From assembly GCF_001570565.1 (NCBI RefSeq), contig NZ_BBXE01000029.1:64964-128963 (forward strand): a DNA stretch of 64,000 bases, given 5' to 3'. A model generated the notes under the pieces. That model made no database searches, was not told the origin of the DNA, and worked only from the letters and a program-made list of their open reading frames with translations. This document shows, one piece after another, positions 1 through 7,997 of the stretch; the stretch's first letter is position 1, and every line of letters starts with the position of its first letter. Origin of the DNA: Herbidospora yilanensis (GTDB lineage Bacteria > Actinomycetota > Actinomycetes > Streptosporangiales > Streptosporangiaceae). Position numbers and translations under genes: made by a program.

Positions 1-39
1 GGCCCCGCCCCCGCCCCATTTCGTGTCGAAGGAGAGAAC

Positions 40-927
40 GTGCGACTCGACGACAAGGTCGCCGTCGTGACCGGCTCGGGCCGGGGCCTCGGCCGCGCCT
101 ACGCGGAGGCCCTGGCCGCCGCCGGCGCGAGCGTGGTCGTCAACGACATCGACGCCGACGCCGCGCACGAGGCGGTGGCCGCCATCGCCGCGGCGGGCGG
201 CCGGGCGGTCGCCGAGGCCGGCGCCGTCGGAGACGCGGCGACCGCCGACGCCCTCGTCGGCCGGGCCGTGGCCGAGTTCGGCCGCCTGGACGTGATGTGC
301 ACCAACGCGGGCGCGCTCCGCGACCGCACCCTCGGCAAGGTGACCGACGAGGAGTTCGACCTGGTGGTCGACAGCCACGTCCGCGGCACCTTTACCTGCG
401 GCCGCGCCGCCGCGCGCCGCTTCCGCGAACAGGGCGGCGGCGGCCGCCTCATCCTGGTCGGCTCCCCGGCGGGTCAGTACGGCGGCTTCGGCCAGACGGC
501 CTACGCGGCCTCCAAGGCGGCCGTGATCGCGATGGTCCGCGTGTGGTCGGTCGAGCTGGCCAAGCAGGACGTGACGGTCAACGCGATCGTCCCGACGGCT
601 CTCACCCGCATGGCCGCGACGATCCCCAGCCTGACGGAGGTGGTGGCCGCCGTCGAGGGCGGCGCCCCCGTCCCGGCCGAGCTGCGCCACCGGGGCATCG
701 GCACGGTGCGGGACGTGGCGCCGCTCCTGGTCTTCCTGTCGTCGGACGAGGCGTCCGGCGTCACCGGCCAGTACTTCGGCTTCGGCGGCGACAGATTCTC
801 GATCTGGGGCCACCCGAAGGAGACGTTCGTGACCCGGCGGGAGGGCGGCTGGACGGCCGACCAGTTGTCCGCCGACTTCGCGGAGTTCACCCCGCACTTC
901 CAGAGCCACCTGCCCCCGGGCCGCTAG
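40..927 (+). CDS. SDR-family NAD(P)-dependent oxidoreductase
   Basis: A 295-residue classical short-chain dehydrogenase. The N-terminal cofactor motif TGSGRGLG and the catalytic Tyr/Lys in AYAASKAA are visible, with a preceding Ser in the GSPAG segment. The GTG start is chosen because GGAGAG lies a few bases upstream. It probably interconverts a hydroxyl and a ketone on a pathway intermediate, possibly the 3-hydroxyacyl-CoA step of the neighbouring CoA-dependent pathway (inference). It is the only rightward gene at the left edge and runs into the leftward amidohydrolase, whose stop codon overlaps its own. Its promoter is probably outside the window. The substrate cannot be read from the sequence. 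Confidence 0.85.
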   Translation: MRLDDKVAVVTGSGRGLGRAYAEALAAAGASVVVNDIDADAAHEAVAAIAAAGGRAVAEAGAVGDAATADALVGRAVAEFGRLDVMCTNAGALRDRTLGKVTDEEFDLVVDSHVRGTFTCGRAAARRFREQGGGGRLILVGSPAGQYGGFGQTAYAASKAAVIAMVRVWSVELAKQDVTVNAIVPTALTRMAATIPSLTEVVAAVEGGAPVPAELRHRGIGTVRDVAPLLVFLSSDEASGVTGQYFGFGGDRFSIWGHPKETFVTRREGGWTADQLSADFAEFTPHFQSHLPPGR

Positions 928-1706
928 CCGAAGTAGAAGTCCAGCGACGCGCGGGTCATGCGGTCGCGGTCGGCCGGGTCCGGCACCAGCACGCCGAACG
1001 ACCGCACCGCCTCGGCGTAGGAGACCGGCCGCCGCGCGCCCACGAAGGGCGCGTCGCTGCCCCAGAACAGCCGGTCGGGGCCGGCCGCCTCCAGCAGGGT
1101 GGCGGCGTATCCGGCGAGCCGCTCCTGCGACACCCGGAACCGGTAGCCCGCCGACAGCTTCACCCGGACGCGGCCGGTGGCCAGGGCGGGCAGCAGCGCG
1201 GAGCCGGCGTAGCCGGTCTCCGGGGACGGGTCGCCGAAGTGGTCGACGACCACGTCGACGCCCGACTCCAGCAGGCCCTCCAGCACGGGCGCGAGGCGGG
1301 ACGACTCCACGTTCAGCTCCACGTGCCAGCCGCGCTCCGCCACCTCGCGCAACATCGAGCGGTAGGGGCGCAGCGACAGGTCCGCGCGGCGGCGCCACTG
1401 GAGACGCACGCCCACGACGCCGGGCCAGTCGTCCAGGGCGTCGCCCGGTTCCAGGTCGACGGTGCCGCGCAGCCTGTCGTGCGCGCGCAGCACCGCCAGG
1501 GTGTACGCGTTGCGGTCGCCCAGCAGGCTCATGGCCGAGACGACCGCGTGGCTCACGCCGTGGGCGTCCATCAGGGGGAGGAAGTCCTCGACCGGCAACT
1601 CGCCGTCGGGGCGCGTCCACGCGCCGGCCGACAGGGGGAGGTCGCGGCGGAACAGGTGGACGTGCGTGTCGACCAGAGTGCCGACCGGAGTGTCCGCCGG
1701 GGTCAC
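924..1706 (-). CDS. Amidohydrolase family 2 protein (ACMSD-like metal-dependent hydrolase or decarboxylase)
   Basis: About 260 residues of an amidohydrolase TIM barrel. The first metal motif DTHVHLF is close to the N terminus, VVDHFGDP marks a middle strand, and FWGSDAPF carries the late catalytic Asp. The family hydrolyses lactones and amides or decarboxylates aromatic acids. The GTG start at 1706 overlaps the stop of the upstream gene (GTGA), so the two are translationally coupled. It is the last gene of a six-gene leftward operon and converges on the SDR. Two amidohydrolases side by side suggest successive ring-opened or lactone intermediates (inference). Confidence 0.85.
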   Translation of the reverse strand: MTPADTPVGTLVDTHVHLFRRDLPLSAGAWTRPDGELPVEDFLPLMDAHGVSHAVVSAMSLLGDRNAYTLAVLRAHDRLRGTVDLEPGDALDDWPGVVGVRLQWRRRADLSLRPYRSMLREVAERGWHVELNVESSRLAPVLEGLLESGVDVVVDHFGDPSPETGYAGSALLPALATGRVRVKLSAGYRFRVSQERLAGYAATLLEAAGPDRLFWGSDAPFVGARRPVSYAEAVRSFGVLVPDPADRDRMTRASLDFYFG

Positions 1707-2518
1707 GGGGCCAGGCCGTACAGGCGGGCGGCGGTGCCGGCGAGGACCTGGGCGGCGTCGGCGGCAGGGAGGCCGGACACCGAGGCGCGGCCGATGCGGA
1801 CCATCTCGGGGTAGGCGACCGGGGTCTGCGTCACGTCCGAGCCCCACAACACGCGTTCCGCGCCGAACGCGCCGACCAGCCAGGTCACCGCGCCGGCCGG
1901 GTCGAGGCCCGGGTTGAGCGTCGTCGCCTTCACGTGGACCCGGGGATGGTCGGCCAGGGCGAGCAGCAGGTCGGCGCCGGGGTAGGGCCGGGGCCCGCCG
2001 GTCTCCACGCTCGCCACGTGGTCGAGCACGACCGGCACGTCCGGGAACACGCGCAGGACGGCGGGGAGGGCGCGCAGGCACTCGTCGCGGTTCCAGCGGT
2101 AGAGGTGCAGGCACATCGACAGGCCCAGGTCGGCCGCCGTCCGCCAGACCGCCGCGGCCTCGGGGCCGGCGAACCAGCCGGCGCCCGGGGGGCCGCCGTG
2201 CCTGCCGCCGCCGGGGGCGGTCAGGCGCATCGCCCGCGCGCCCAGGGACGCCCAGCGGCGGACCGTCGTGGCGGCGTCGGGGGCGAGCCCGTCGACGACG
2301 CACATCGCCGCCAGGCGGCCGGGGTGCCTCCTGGCCGCGTCCACGACATAGCGGTTGTCGAAGCCGAACACGTGGGCGCGCTGCACCGCGACCGCCGCCG
2401 ACAGGCCGTGGGCGTCCAGCGCCGACAGCAGGCGTTCGGCGGTCATCGGGTCGGCGACCGGGACCAGGGAGGGATAGGCGGGGTCGTCGGTCGTCAGGTG
2501 CGCGTGGGCGTCGATCAT
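1703..2518 (-). CDS. Amidohydrolase family 2 protein
   Basis: A 271-residue TIM-barrel hydrolase. MIDAHAHLT gives the first metal-binding pair at the extreme N terminus, VVLDHVAS lies mid-protein, and LWGSDVTQ supplies the late Asp. It resembles 4-sulfomuconolactone hydrolase or ACMSD-type enzymes in layout rather than urease-type amidohydrolases. The ATG at 2518 overlaps the preceding stop (ATGA), and its own stop overlaps the next start. The fold class is clear but the substrate is unknown. The tight coupling implies it works in the same pathway as its neighbours. Confidence 0.85.
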   Translation of the reverse strand: MIDAHAHLTTDDPAYPSLVPVADPMTAERLLSALDAHGLSAAVAVQRAHVFGFDNRYVVDAARRHPGRLAAMCVVDGLAPDAATTVRRWASLGARAMRLTAPGGGRHGGPPGAGWFAGPEAAAVWRTAADLGLSMCLHLYRWNRDECLRALPAVLRVFPDVPVVLDHVASVETGGPRPYPGADLLLALADHPRVHVKATTLNPGLDPAGAVTWLVGAFGAERVLWGSDVTQTPVAYPEMVRIGRASVSGLPAADAAQVLAGTAARLYGLAP

Positions 2519-2961
2519 GAGGCGGGTCTCCACGGGGGCAGGCGCTCCCAGACGAGGACGGGGGTGGGGGGTTCGTCCGGAGTGCGCTCGGCGCGCAGGG
2601 TCAGGCGGTCGCCGGTCAGCTCCGCGAGGCGGACCATCGTCGCGCCGATCCAGTTCGGGTAGACGGCCGCCTCGATGTGGTGGGCGACCCGGTCGCCGAG
2701 CCATTCGTAGCCGCCGCTGTAGGCGCCGTATCCGCGCACCGCCGCCAGGCGTTCGGGCCCGGTGGCCCAGCGCCAGTTGCCGGTGGTCAGCGGGGCACGG
2801 TCGCCCGGCATGTACTGGACGGCCATGTGGCCGTCGGGGGCGTACAGGAGCCGGCCGAGCGGGACGGGGCCGAGCGGGCGGTCGCCCGGCGCGCCGTCGG
2901 GGCCCGCCGCGCCGCCGCCTTCGAGGTAGTGGTCGAGCAGCCGCCACGTGCCGACGATCAC
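2515..2961 (-). CDS. Lipocalin-like domain protein
   Basis: A 148-residue protein that starts IVGTWRLLDHY and contains LLYAPDGHMAVQYM and NWIGATMVRLAEL, the pattern of the bacterial lipocalin-like family often found beside catabolic genes. These beta barrels bind small hydrophobic ligands and some act as isomerases or hydratases, but no catalytic residues can be assigned here. The GTG start at 2961 overlaps the aldolase stop (GTGA). No signal peptide or membrane segment is present, so it should be cytoplasmic. The role in the operon is unknown; binding or isomerising a pathway intermediate is a guess. Confidence 0.75.
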   Translation of the reverse strand: MIVGTWRLLDHYLEGGGAAGPDGAPGDRPLGPVPLGRLLYAPDGHMAVQYMPGDRAPLTTGNWRWATGPERLAAVRGYGAYSGGYEWLGDRVAHHIEAAVYPNWIGATMVRLAELTGDRLTLRAERTPDEPPTPVLVWERLPPWRPAS

Positions 2962-3683
2962 GGGGCCTCCCCGCGCACGCCGCGCACCGTCGAACGGGCG
3001 GTGCGGGCCAGCATGGTCGCGTCGTTGCCCACGATCAGGAACTCGTGGCCCAGGCCGGCCGCCCTCCGGGCCGACGCCGCGTCGGCGCAGGCCGCGCCGC
3101 ACGGTTTCCCGGCCCGCGCGGCGGCCTCCCGGCCCCTGTCCAGGAGGGGGAGCAGCGCGGGGTCGCCCATGCCGACGCCCAGCGCGAGCGACAGGTCGCC
3201 CGCGCCGAGGAAGACCGCGTCGACGCCGGGCACCGCGAGGATGTCGTCGGCCGCCTCGATCGCGGCGGGGCTCTCCAGTTGCGGCACGCACCACACGGGC
3301 GCGCCGACGTACTCCTCGCGGGAGAGCAGGCCCCACCGGCCCGCCCGGGAGGTGCCGCCCGCGCCACGGGCGCCGAGCGGCGGGAAGCGCATGGCCGAGA
3401 CGACCCGGCGGGCCTGCTCGGCCGAGTCGACCCGGGGAACCAGCAGGCCGCGCGCTCCGGCGTCGAGCACCCGCTGGATCGTGGCGGCGTCGTGGCCGGG
3501 CACGCGGACCAGCGCGTCCATGCCGGAGGCGTGGGCCAGGGCGATCATCTGGGCGGTCAGGCCGAGGTCGAGCGGGGAGTGCTCCAGGTCGATCACCACG
3601 AAGTCGAAACCGGCGTACCCCATGATCTCGACGGACTCGGTGGTGGCCAGTTTGATCCAGGTGCCCAGGCGGGGGCCGCTCAT
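2958..3683 (-). CDS. HpcH/HpaI-family aldolase (citrate-lyase beta superfamily)
   Basis: A 241-residue (beta/alpha)8 aldolase. FDFVVIDLEHSPLD carries the metal-site Glu region, VPRVDSAEQARR is the mid-barrel strand, and QLESPAAIEAADDI followed by FLGAGDLSLALG is the characteristic late metal/phosphate signature. The family performs retro-aldol cleavage of hydroxy-oxo-acids to pyruvate plus an aldehyde. Here it would release a C3 unit late in the pathway (inference). The nearby aldehyde dehydrogenase at 11584 could take the aldehyde. The ATG start overlaps the cupin stop (ATGA). Confidence 0.88.
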   Translation of the reverse strand: MSGPRLGTWIKLATTESVEIMGYAGFDFVVIDLEHSPLDLGLTAQMIALAHASGMDALVRVPGHDAATIQRVLDAGARGLLVPRVDSAEQARRVVSAMRFPPLGARGAGGTSRAGRWGLLSREEYVGAPVWCVPQLESPAAIEAADDILAVPGVDAVFLGAGDLSLALGVGMGDPALLPLLDRGREAAARAGKPCGAACADAASARRAAGLGHEFLIVGNDATMLARTARSTVRGVRGEAP

Positions 3684-4585
3684 GGCGCGGGGTACTCGTC
3701 GGCGTTCAGCACCCAGCCGGGCCGGGCCGAGAAGTCGGCGCGCGGCGGGCTGAACACGTCGATGAGCAGGTGGCGGCCGGGGCCCACGGCCTGGCTGGTG
3801 TGCACGGTCGGCGGCGGGATGATCGCGACCGACGGGCTGGACACGCGCGGGTGCTCGTCGGGACGCCACTGGCTCAGCCGGGAGGTCCACGGGGTGCGCA
3901 CGTGGTGGACGTAGTCGCCGGCGACGGTCAGCGAGCACTGCTCGAAGTCGTCGTGGTGGTGCGGGGACATGCGGTCGGGGTCGCGCGGGCCGTCGGCGGG
4001 GTCGCCGAAGTTCACCATGAACGCGCTGGTGCGGAAGATGCGCCCGAACCGGCCGGGCGCCCGCGGATGGTCGGCGGTCAGGTAGACGCGCAGCCGGTGC
4101 CCGGCGGGCGGGTCGGGCCACAACCCCAGCGGAGCCACCCGGGGGTGCGGTTCTGCGTAGGAACCCGCGTTGGCGCAGCGGGCCAGCACGTCCTCGGTCC
4201 GGGTGTCGAACAGGCGGAACAGGGTGACCGGGCCGCGCGCGGTGAGCGTGCTGTCGCCCGGCGGGACCACGACGACGCCGCTGCCGGCGACCGTGGCGGC
4301 CGAGTCGCCCGCGACGACCTCGACGGTGCCGGCCGGGTCGGGCAGGATCACGACGTACTCCTCACCCTGGCCGGTGCGCGTGAGGGTGTCGCCGTCGGCG
4401 AGGTCGCTGTAGACGATGGCGAGGTTCTGGCCGCGCACGTACCACGTCCGGCCGCCGCGCGCGGTGGTCTCCTGGGGCGGCAGGCCGGCGAACTCGAAGG
4501 TGGCCAGGGCCGCGATGGGGGCGTTGGGGTCGCCCGCGTAGGGCGTGGCGTCGAGGGCGGCGCGTGGGTCGGTGGCGCTGTACAT
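3680..4585 (-). CDS. Two-domain cupin-like protein
   Basis: A 301-residue soluble protein. The N-terminal half has a beta-rich segment (GEEYVVILPD ... GSGVVVVPPGDSTL), and the C-terminal half has PHHHDDFEQCSLTVAGDY followed by PPPTVHTSQ. This matches the two conserved cupin motifs, with the His cluster and Glu as likely metal ligands. Cupins in catabolic operons are often isomerases or ring-cleaving dioxygenases. I cannot choose between these here. An AAAGGA ribosome site precedes the ATG, ten bases after the upstream gene's stop, so it belongs to the same operon. Confidence 0.7.
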   Translation of the reverse strand: MYSATDPRAALDATPYAGDPNAPIAALATFEFAGLPPQETTARGGRTWYVRGQNLAIVYSDLADGDTLTRTGQGEEYVVILPDPAGTVEVVAGDSAATVAGSGVVVVPPGDSTLTARGPVTLFRLFDTRTEDVLARCANAGSYAEPHPRVAPLGLWPDPPAGHRLRVYLTADHPRAPGRFGRIFRTSAFMVNFGDPADGPRDPDRMSPHHHDDFEQCSLTVAGDYVHHVRTPWTSRLSQWRPDEHPRVSSPSVAIIPPPTVHTSQAVGPGRHLLIDVFSPPRADFSARPGWVLNADEYPAP

Positions 4586-4595
4586 GCGGGTCCTT

Positions 4596-5489
4596 TCAGT
4601 CGTCCAGGCCGAGCAGGTAGGACGGGTTCGCGCGGACGATCGTGCGCAGGTCCTTCTCCGGCAGGCCGAGGTCGAGCAGGGCCCCGCCGACCCGGATGAA
4701 GGAGTCGACCGGCATCGGCCGCCCGGCCTGCCCGAGGTCGGAGGCGAGCACGGTGTGCTCCGGCCCGACCTGCTCGATCCAGGCGAGGAGCTGCTCCGGG
4801 GTGCCCTTCCGCTGGGCGACCTCGGGGTCGTACATGCTGGTCTCGTGCTCGATGTACGCGCCGAGCGCGGTGAACTCGCGGCACTGCGCGGGGTCGGAGC
4901 CGATGACGAAGTTGGGGTGGCTCACGACCAGCCGCCGCACGCCCCGGTCCTTGGCGGCGGCGAACACCTCCAGGATGTCGCCCGGCGGGAGGTGCCCGGC
5001 CGACACGAGCGCGCCGGCCTCGGCGACGAGGTCGAGCACCTTCCCGACCGCGGGCAGCAGCGCGCCGTCGGGGCCGCGCACGTCGACCCGCTCGACCGAC
5101 AGCGGGATGGTCGGCGTGGGGAAGCCGCCGCCGGAGTTGTGGTGGTCGATGTGGGCACTGGAGGAGATGGTGGGGAACCACACGCACTTCCCGCCCATGC
5201 GCAGCGACAACTCCACCGCGAACGGGTTGACGCCGCCGACCTGGTTGTTGAGCGCGATGCCTCCGTAGACCTTCGTGGGCAGCGGGGCCAGCCGGTCGCG
5301 CATGGCCAGCAGGTCCATGACCGTGTTGTGGTGGTGGGACTTGGCCAGCAGGGCGCGCATGCCGAGACGCGCGCCGTCCTCGGCCGCGGCGACGTGGTCG
5401 AAGCGGCGGGGGAGCGGGTTCGGTCCGGAGTGGCAGTGCAGGTCGACGAGCCCGTGGAGGGCGCGCTCGATCGCGGTGGGACGGGTCAT
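4596..5489 (-). CDS. DUF6282-like amidohydrolase-type protein
   Basis: A 297-residue protein that starts MTRPTAIERALHGLVDLHCH; the HCHSGPNPLPR segment gives an amidohydrolase-like metal motif. Later His residues (LLAKSHHHNTV, SSAHIDHHNSG, VVSHPNF) and the C-terminal VLASDLGQAG Asp fit a metal-dependent TIM barrel. I recall this pattern as the DUF6282 family, but that assignment is from memory. It is the first gene of the leftward operon. An AGAGGA ribosome site precedes the ATG, and its promoter shares the 5490-5588 intergenic region with the CoA-transferase operon. Confidence 0.75.
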   Translation of the reverse strand: MTRPTAIERALHGLVDLHCHSGPNPLPRRFDHVAAAEDGARLGMRALLAKSHHHNTVMDLLAMRDRLAPLPTKVYGGIALNNQVGGVNPFAVELSLRMGGKCVWFPTISSSAHIDHHNSGGGFPTPTIPLSVERVDVRGPDGALLPAVGKVLDLVAEAGALVSAGHLPPGDILEVFAAAKDRGVRRLVVSHPNFVIGSDPAQCREFTALGAYIEHETSMYDPEVAQRKGTPEQLLAWIEQVGPEHTVLASDLGQAGRPMPVDSFIRVGGALLDLGLPEKDLRTIVRANPSYLLGLDD

Positions 5490-5530
5490 GTCGATCCTCT
5501 TGACAGCGGCGCCGACTCTGTAACACATTG

Positions 5531-5552
5531 CGGACTTGATGTACGATAAATG
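5531..5552 (+). promoter_or_regulatory. Operator-like element A in the divergent promoter
   Basis: A 22-bp element with the pattern GGACT-N4-GT-N-CGATAA-N-TG. Matching elements lie at 11432-11453 (minus strand) and 14182-14203. All three share 15 of 22 positions and each sits in a promoter region of this locus. It contains the imperfect dyad CGGAC-N5-GTACG. A TTGACA hexamer lies upstream at 5500-5505. The IclR protein at 22984 is the obvious candidate binder (inference). Confidence 0.6.
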
Positions 5553-5588
5553 CGAAACACCATCATGGCAAGCTTCCCAGGGGGTCAC

Positions 5589-6383
5589 GTGGCCGACGCG
5601 AGTTACAGCTGGGCCGAGATGATGGCGGTCTCCATCGCCCACGAGATGGCCGACGGCGACTTCGGCTCGGTCGGCGCCGCCTCCCACATCCCCGCGGCCG
5701 GCCTGCGCCTGGCCCAGCTCACCCACGCGCCGAACCTGTCCTTCTTCTGCGGCGGCAGCGGCGCGACCAACCCGAGGATCCGCCGCCTCACCGAGTCGTC
5801 GGCCGACTACCGCAACCTCGTGACCAGCGAATACCAGTTCAGCCTCGACGACGTCGTCGACTTCGAGACCGCGATCCGCTTCGACTTCGCCTTCCTCGGC
5901 GGCATGCAGATCGACAAGCACGGCAACCTCAACATGGTCGCCATCGGGCCGTGGGAGAAGCCGAAGGTGCGCGGCCCCGGCACGATCGGCCTGATCTTCC
6001 TCGGCGGCTTCAAGACCAGCTACATCTACACCGAGCACCACAGCCCCCGGATCTTCGTCGACAAGGTCGACTTCGTCAGCGGCGCGGGCTGGCTCGACGG
6101 CGGCGACTCCAGGAGCAAGGTGTTCCGCCCCGAGTCCGACGGCCCGCGCCGGGTCTTCACCCCGCTCGGCGTCTTCGACTTCGAGCCGGAGAGCCGCCGC
6201 ATGCGCCTGATCAAGGTGCATCCGTGGAGCAGCGTCGAGAGCATCCAGGCCGCCACCGGCTTCGAACTGCTCGTCGCCGACGACGTCGCGACCGTCGACC
6301 CGCCCTCCGAGGAGGAGCTGCGGCTGCTGCGCACCGAGGTCGACACCGACGGCGTGCTGCGCCGTTACCCCGCGACCGCATGA
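5589..6383 (+). CDS. CoA-transferase family I, beta subunit (IpdB-like)
   Basis: A 264-residue subunit from the GTG at 5589. I prefer this start because AGGGGG lies just upstream; an in-frame ATG at 5550 falls inside the operator. SYSWAEMMAVSIAHEMADGD is the typical beta-subunit beginning. LRLAQLTHAPNLSFFCGGSG, FAFLGGMQIDKHGNLN and a late VFTPLGVF complete the family pattern. Length and layout resemble IpdB, half of a heteromer that opens a cyclic diketone by a CoA-dependent retro-Claisen reaction, as well as 3-oxoacid CoA-transferases. Its alpha partner is 3.1 kb downstream at 9524, an unusual separation. Confidence 0.82.
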   Translation: MADASYSWAEMMAVSIAHEMADGDFGSVGAASHIPAAGLRLAQLTHAPNLSFFCGGSGATNPRIRRLTESSADYRNLVTSEYQFSLDDVVDFETAIRFDFAFLGGMQIDKHGNLNMVAIGPWEKPKVRGPGTIGLIFLGGFKTSYIYTEHHSPRIFVDKVDFVSGAGWLDGGDSRSKVFRPESDGPRRVFTPLGVFDFEPESRRMRLIKVHPWSSVESIQAATGFELLVADDVATVDPPSEEELRLLRTEVDTDGVLRRYPATA

Positions 6384-7195
6384 ACGGCCGCCGCCTGCTG
6401 GCCGACGGCCTCACCACCCACTATCTGGAGGCGGGCGACGGCCCGCCGCTGGTGCTGCTCCACGGCGGCGAGTACGGCGCCGCCGCCGAGCTGACCTGGG
6501 AACACTGCATCCCGTTGCTGGCGGGCCACTACCGCGTGCTGGCCCTCGACCTCGTCGGCTTCGGCCACAGCGACAAGGTCCGCGACTTCGGCGGCCAGCG
6601 GCGGCTGATGCTGCGCCAGGTCGCCGGGGTGCTGCGCACGTTACGCGTCGAGCCGGCGTTCTTCGTCGGCACCTCGCTCAGCGCTCGCCTGCTCCTGGAC
6701 GTCGCCGCCACCGCCGCCCCGGTCTGGCCGATCCGCGCCATGGTGGCCGCCGGGATCGGGCTGGCCCCGCCGGAGGCCGCCGGCCGCAAGGTGCTGGAGC
6801 GGTTCGACGGCACGCTCGACGGCCTGCGCCCCTCGATGGACGTGCTCTTCCACGACCCGGGGCGCCGCGCGGACGACGACTACCTGCGCCGCCGCCACGC
6901 CTACGCCACGCTCCCCGGCGCGTGGGAGACCGCGCAGGCCGGGCACCTCCGCGCCCCCCATCGCCGCCCGTCCGGGCGCCCGCCCGCCCGCGACTACGGC
7001 GGCATCCGGGTGCCCACGTGCCTGATCCGGGGCGAGCACGATTCGTTGGTGCCCGAGGCGACCTGGCACGACCTCGCCGCCCAGATCCCCGGCGCGACCA
7101 CGGTGACGATCGCCGAGGCGGGCCACTACCCGCAGATCGAGCGAGCCGCCGAGTTCGCCGAAGCGGTGTCGCGATTCCTAACGGAGGTCTCATGA
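6380..7195 (+). CDS. Alpha/beta hydrolase with an atypical nucleophile elbow
   Basis: A 271-residue alpha/beta hydrolase. PPLVLLHGGEYG is the oxyanion-hole strand, LALDLVGFGHSDK follows, and RGEHDSLVPE plus AGHYPQIE supply the Asp and His of the triad. The nucleophile segment reads VGTSLSA, so the elbow is G-T-S-L-S rather than G-x-S-x-G. C-C-bond hydrolases of meta-cleavage products are one relevant family, but the function cannot be assigned. The ATG overlaps the CoA-transferase stop (ATGA), and the stop overlaps the next start. Confidence 0.82.
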   Translation: MNGRRLLADGLTTHYLEAGDGPPLVLLHGGEYGAAAELTWEHCIPLLAGHYRVLALDLVGFGHSDKVRDFGGQRRLMLRQVAGVLRTLRVEPAFFVGTSLSARLLLDVAATAAPVWPIRAMVAAGIGLAPPEAAGRKVLERFDGTLDGLRPSMDVLFHDPGRRADDDYLRRRHAYATLPGAWETAQAGHLRAPHRRPSGRPPARDYGGIRVPTCLIRGEHDSLVPEATWHDLAAQIPGATTVTIAEAGHYPQIERAAEFAEAVSRFLTEVS

Positions 7196-7986
7196 CCACC
7201 CTCGCGGGATCGCCCGCGCCCGCCGGCGTCCACCTCGAAACCGGGGGCGGTGACGGCCCGGTCGTGGTGTTCCTCCACGGCTCGGCCGCCTCCGGCGCGG
7301 TCTGGAGCGACGTCGTCCGGGAACTCGCCGCCCGCCGCCCCGGCATCGCGTGGGCCGTGCCCGACCTGCCCGGCCACGGCCGCTCCCGCTGGCAGCGCGA
7401 CTACTCTCCCGACGGCTACGCCGACGCCGTGGCCGCCGCGCTGGCGCCCTGGCTGGCCGGCCGCCCGGCCCATCTCGTCGGCCACTCCCTCGGCGGCATG
7501 GTCGCCCTGGCCCTGGCCGACGGCACCCGGGCCGTCAAGGCGGCCTCGGCGCTGGTCATCGCCATGAAGGTGAGCTGGACCGAGACCGAGCTGACCCGCC
7601 GCGCCGCCGCCGCGACCCGCCCGACCCGCGTCTTCCCGACCGTCGAGGAGGCGCGGGCCCTGTTCGGCCGGATCTCGGGGCTGAGCGCCCCGGACGCCCT
7701 CGACACCGGCCTGGCCCTCACCGAGGGCGGCCACCGCCTGTCCGGCGACCCCCGCATCACCGCCACGCCCCCCGCCGCCCCCGAGACCCTGGCCGCCATG
7801 GCCGCACGGGCCGCCTGCCCCGTCCGGCTGGCGTGCGGCGACGACGACCCCGGCATCCGGCCCGCCGACATGGGCGAGGTGCTCGGCCTCCCCGTCGACG
7901 TGCTGGCCGGGGCCCGCCACAACGTGCCCATCGAGCAGCCGGGCCTGGTCGCCGACCTGGTGCTCCGGACGCTCCCGCAAGGCTGA
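7192..7986 (+). CDS. Alpha/beta hydrolase
   Basis: A 264-residue hydrolase with the full family layout: VVVFLHGSAASG, VPDLPGHGRSRW, the nucleophile elbow VGHSLGGM, RLACGDDDPGI for the acid, and ARHNVPIEQP for the His. It probably hydrolyses an ester, a lactone, a thioester or a carbon-carbon bond in a ring-opened intermediate. The ATG at 7192 overlaps the previous stop, with GGAGG just upstream. Two adjacent but dissimilar hydrolases between the CoA-transferase subunits suggest two separate hydrolytic steps. Confidence 0.86.
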   Translation: MTTLAGSPAPAGVHLETGGGDGPVVVFLHGSAASGAVWSDVVRELAARRPGIAWAVPDLPGHGRSRWQRDYSPDGYADAVAAALAPWLAGRPAHLVGHSLGGMVALALADGTRAVKAASALVIAMKVSWTETELTRRAAAATRPTRVFPTVEEARALFGRISGLSAPDALDTGLALTEGGHRLSGDPRITATPPAAPETLAAMAARAACPVRLACGDDDPGIRPADMGEVLGLPVDVLAGARHNVPIEQPGLVADLVLRTLPQG

Positions 7987-7997
7987 GAGACGGAACC

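Noticed and set aside
5550-5588. ATG at 5550 as start of the CoA-transferase beta subunit
   Set aside because: It lies inside operator element A with no ribosome site, while the GTG at 5589 has AGGGGG upstream and starts at the family's usual N terminus.
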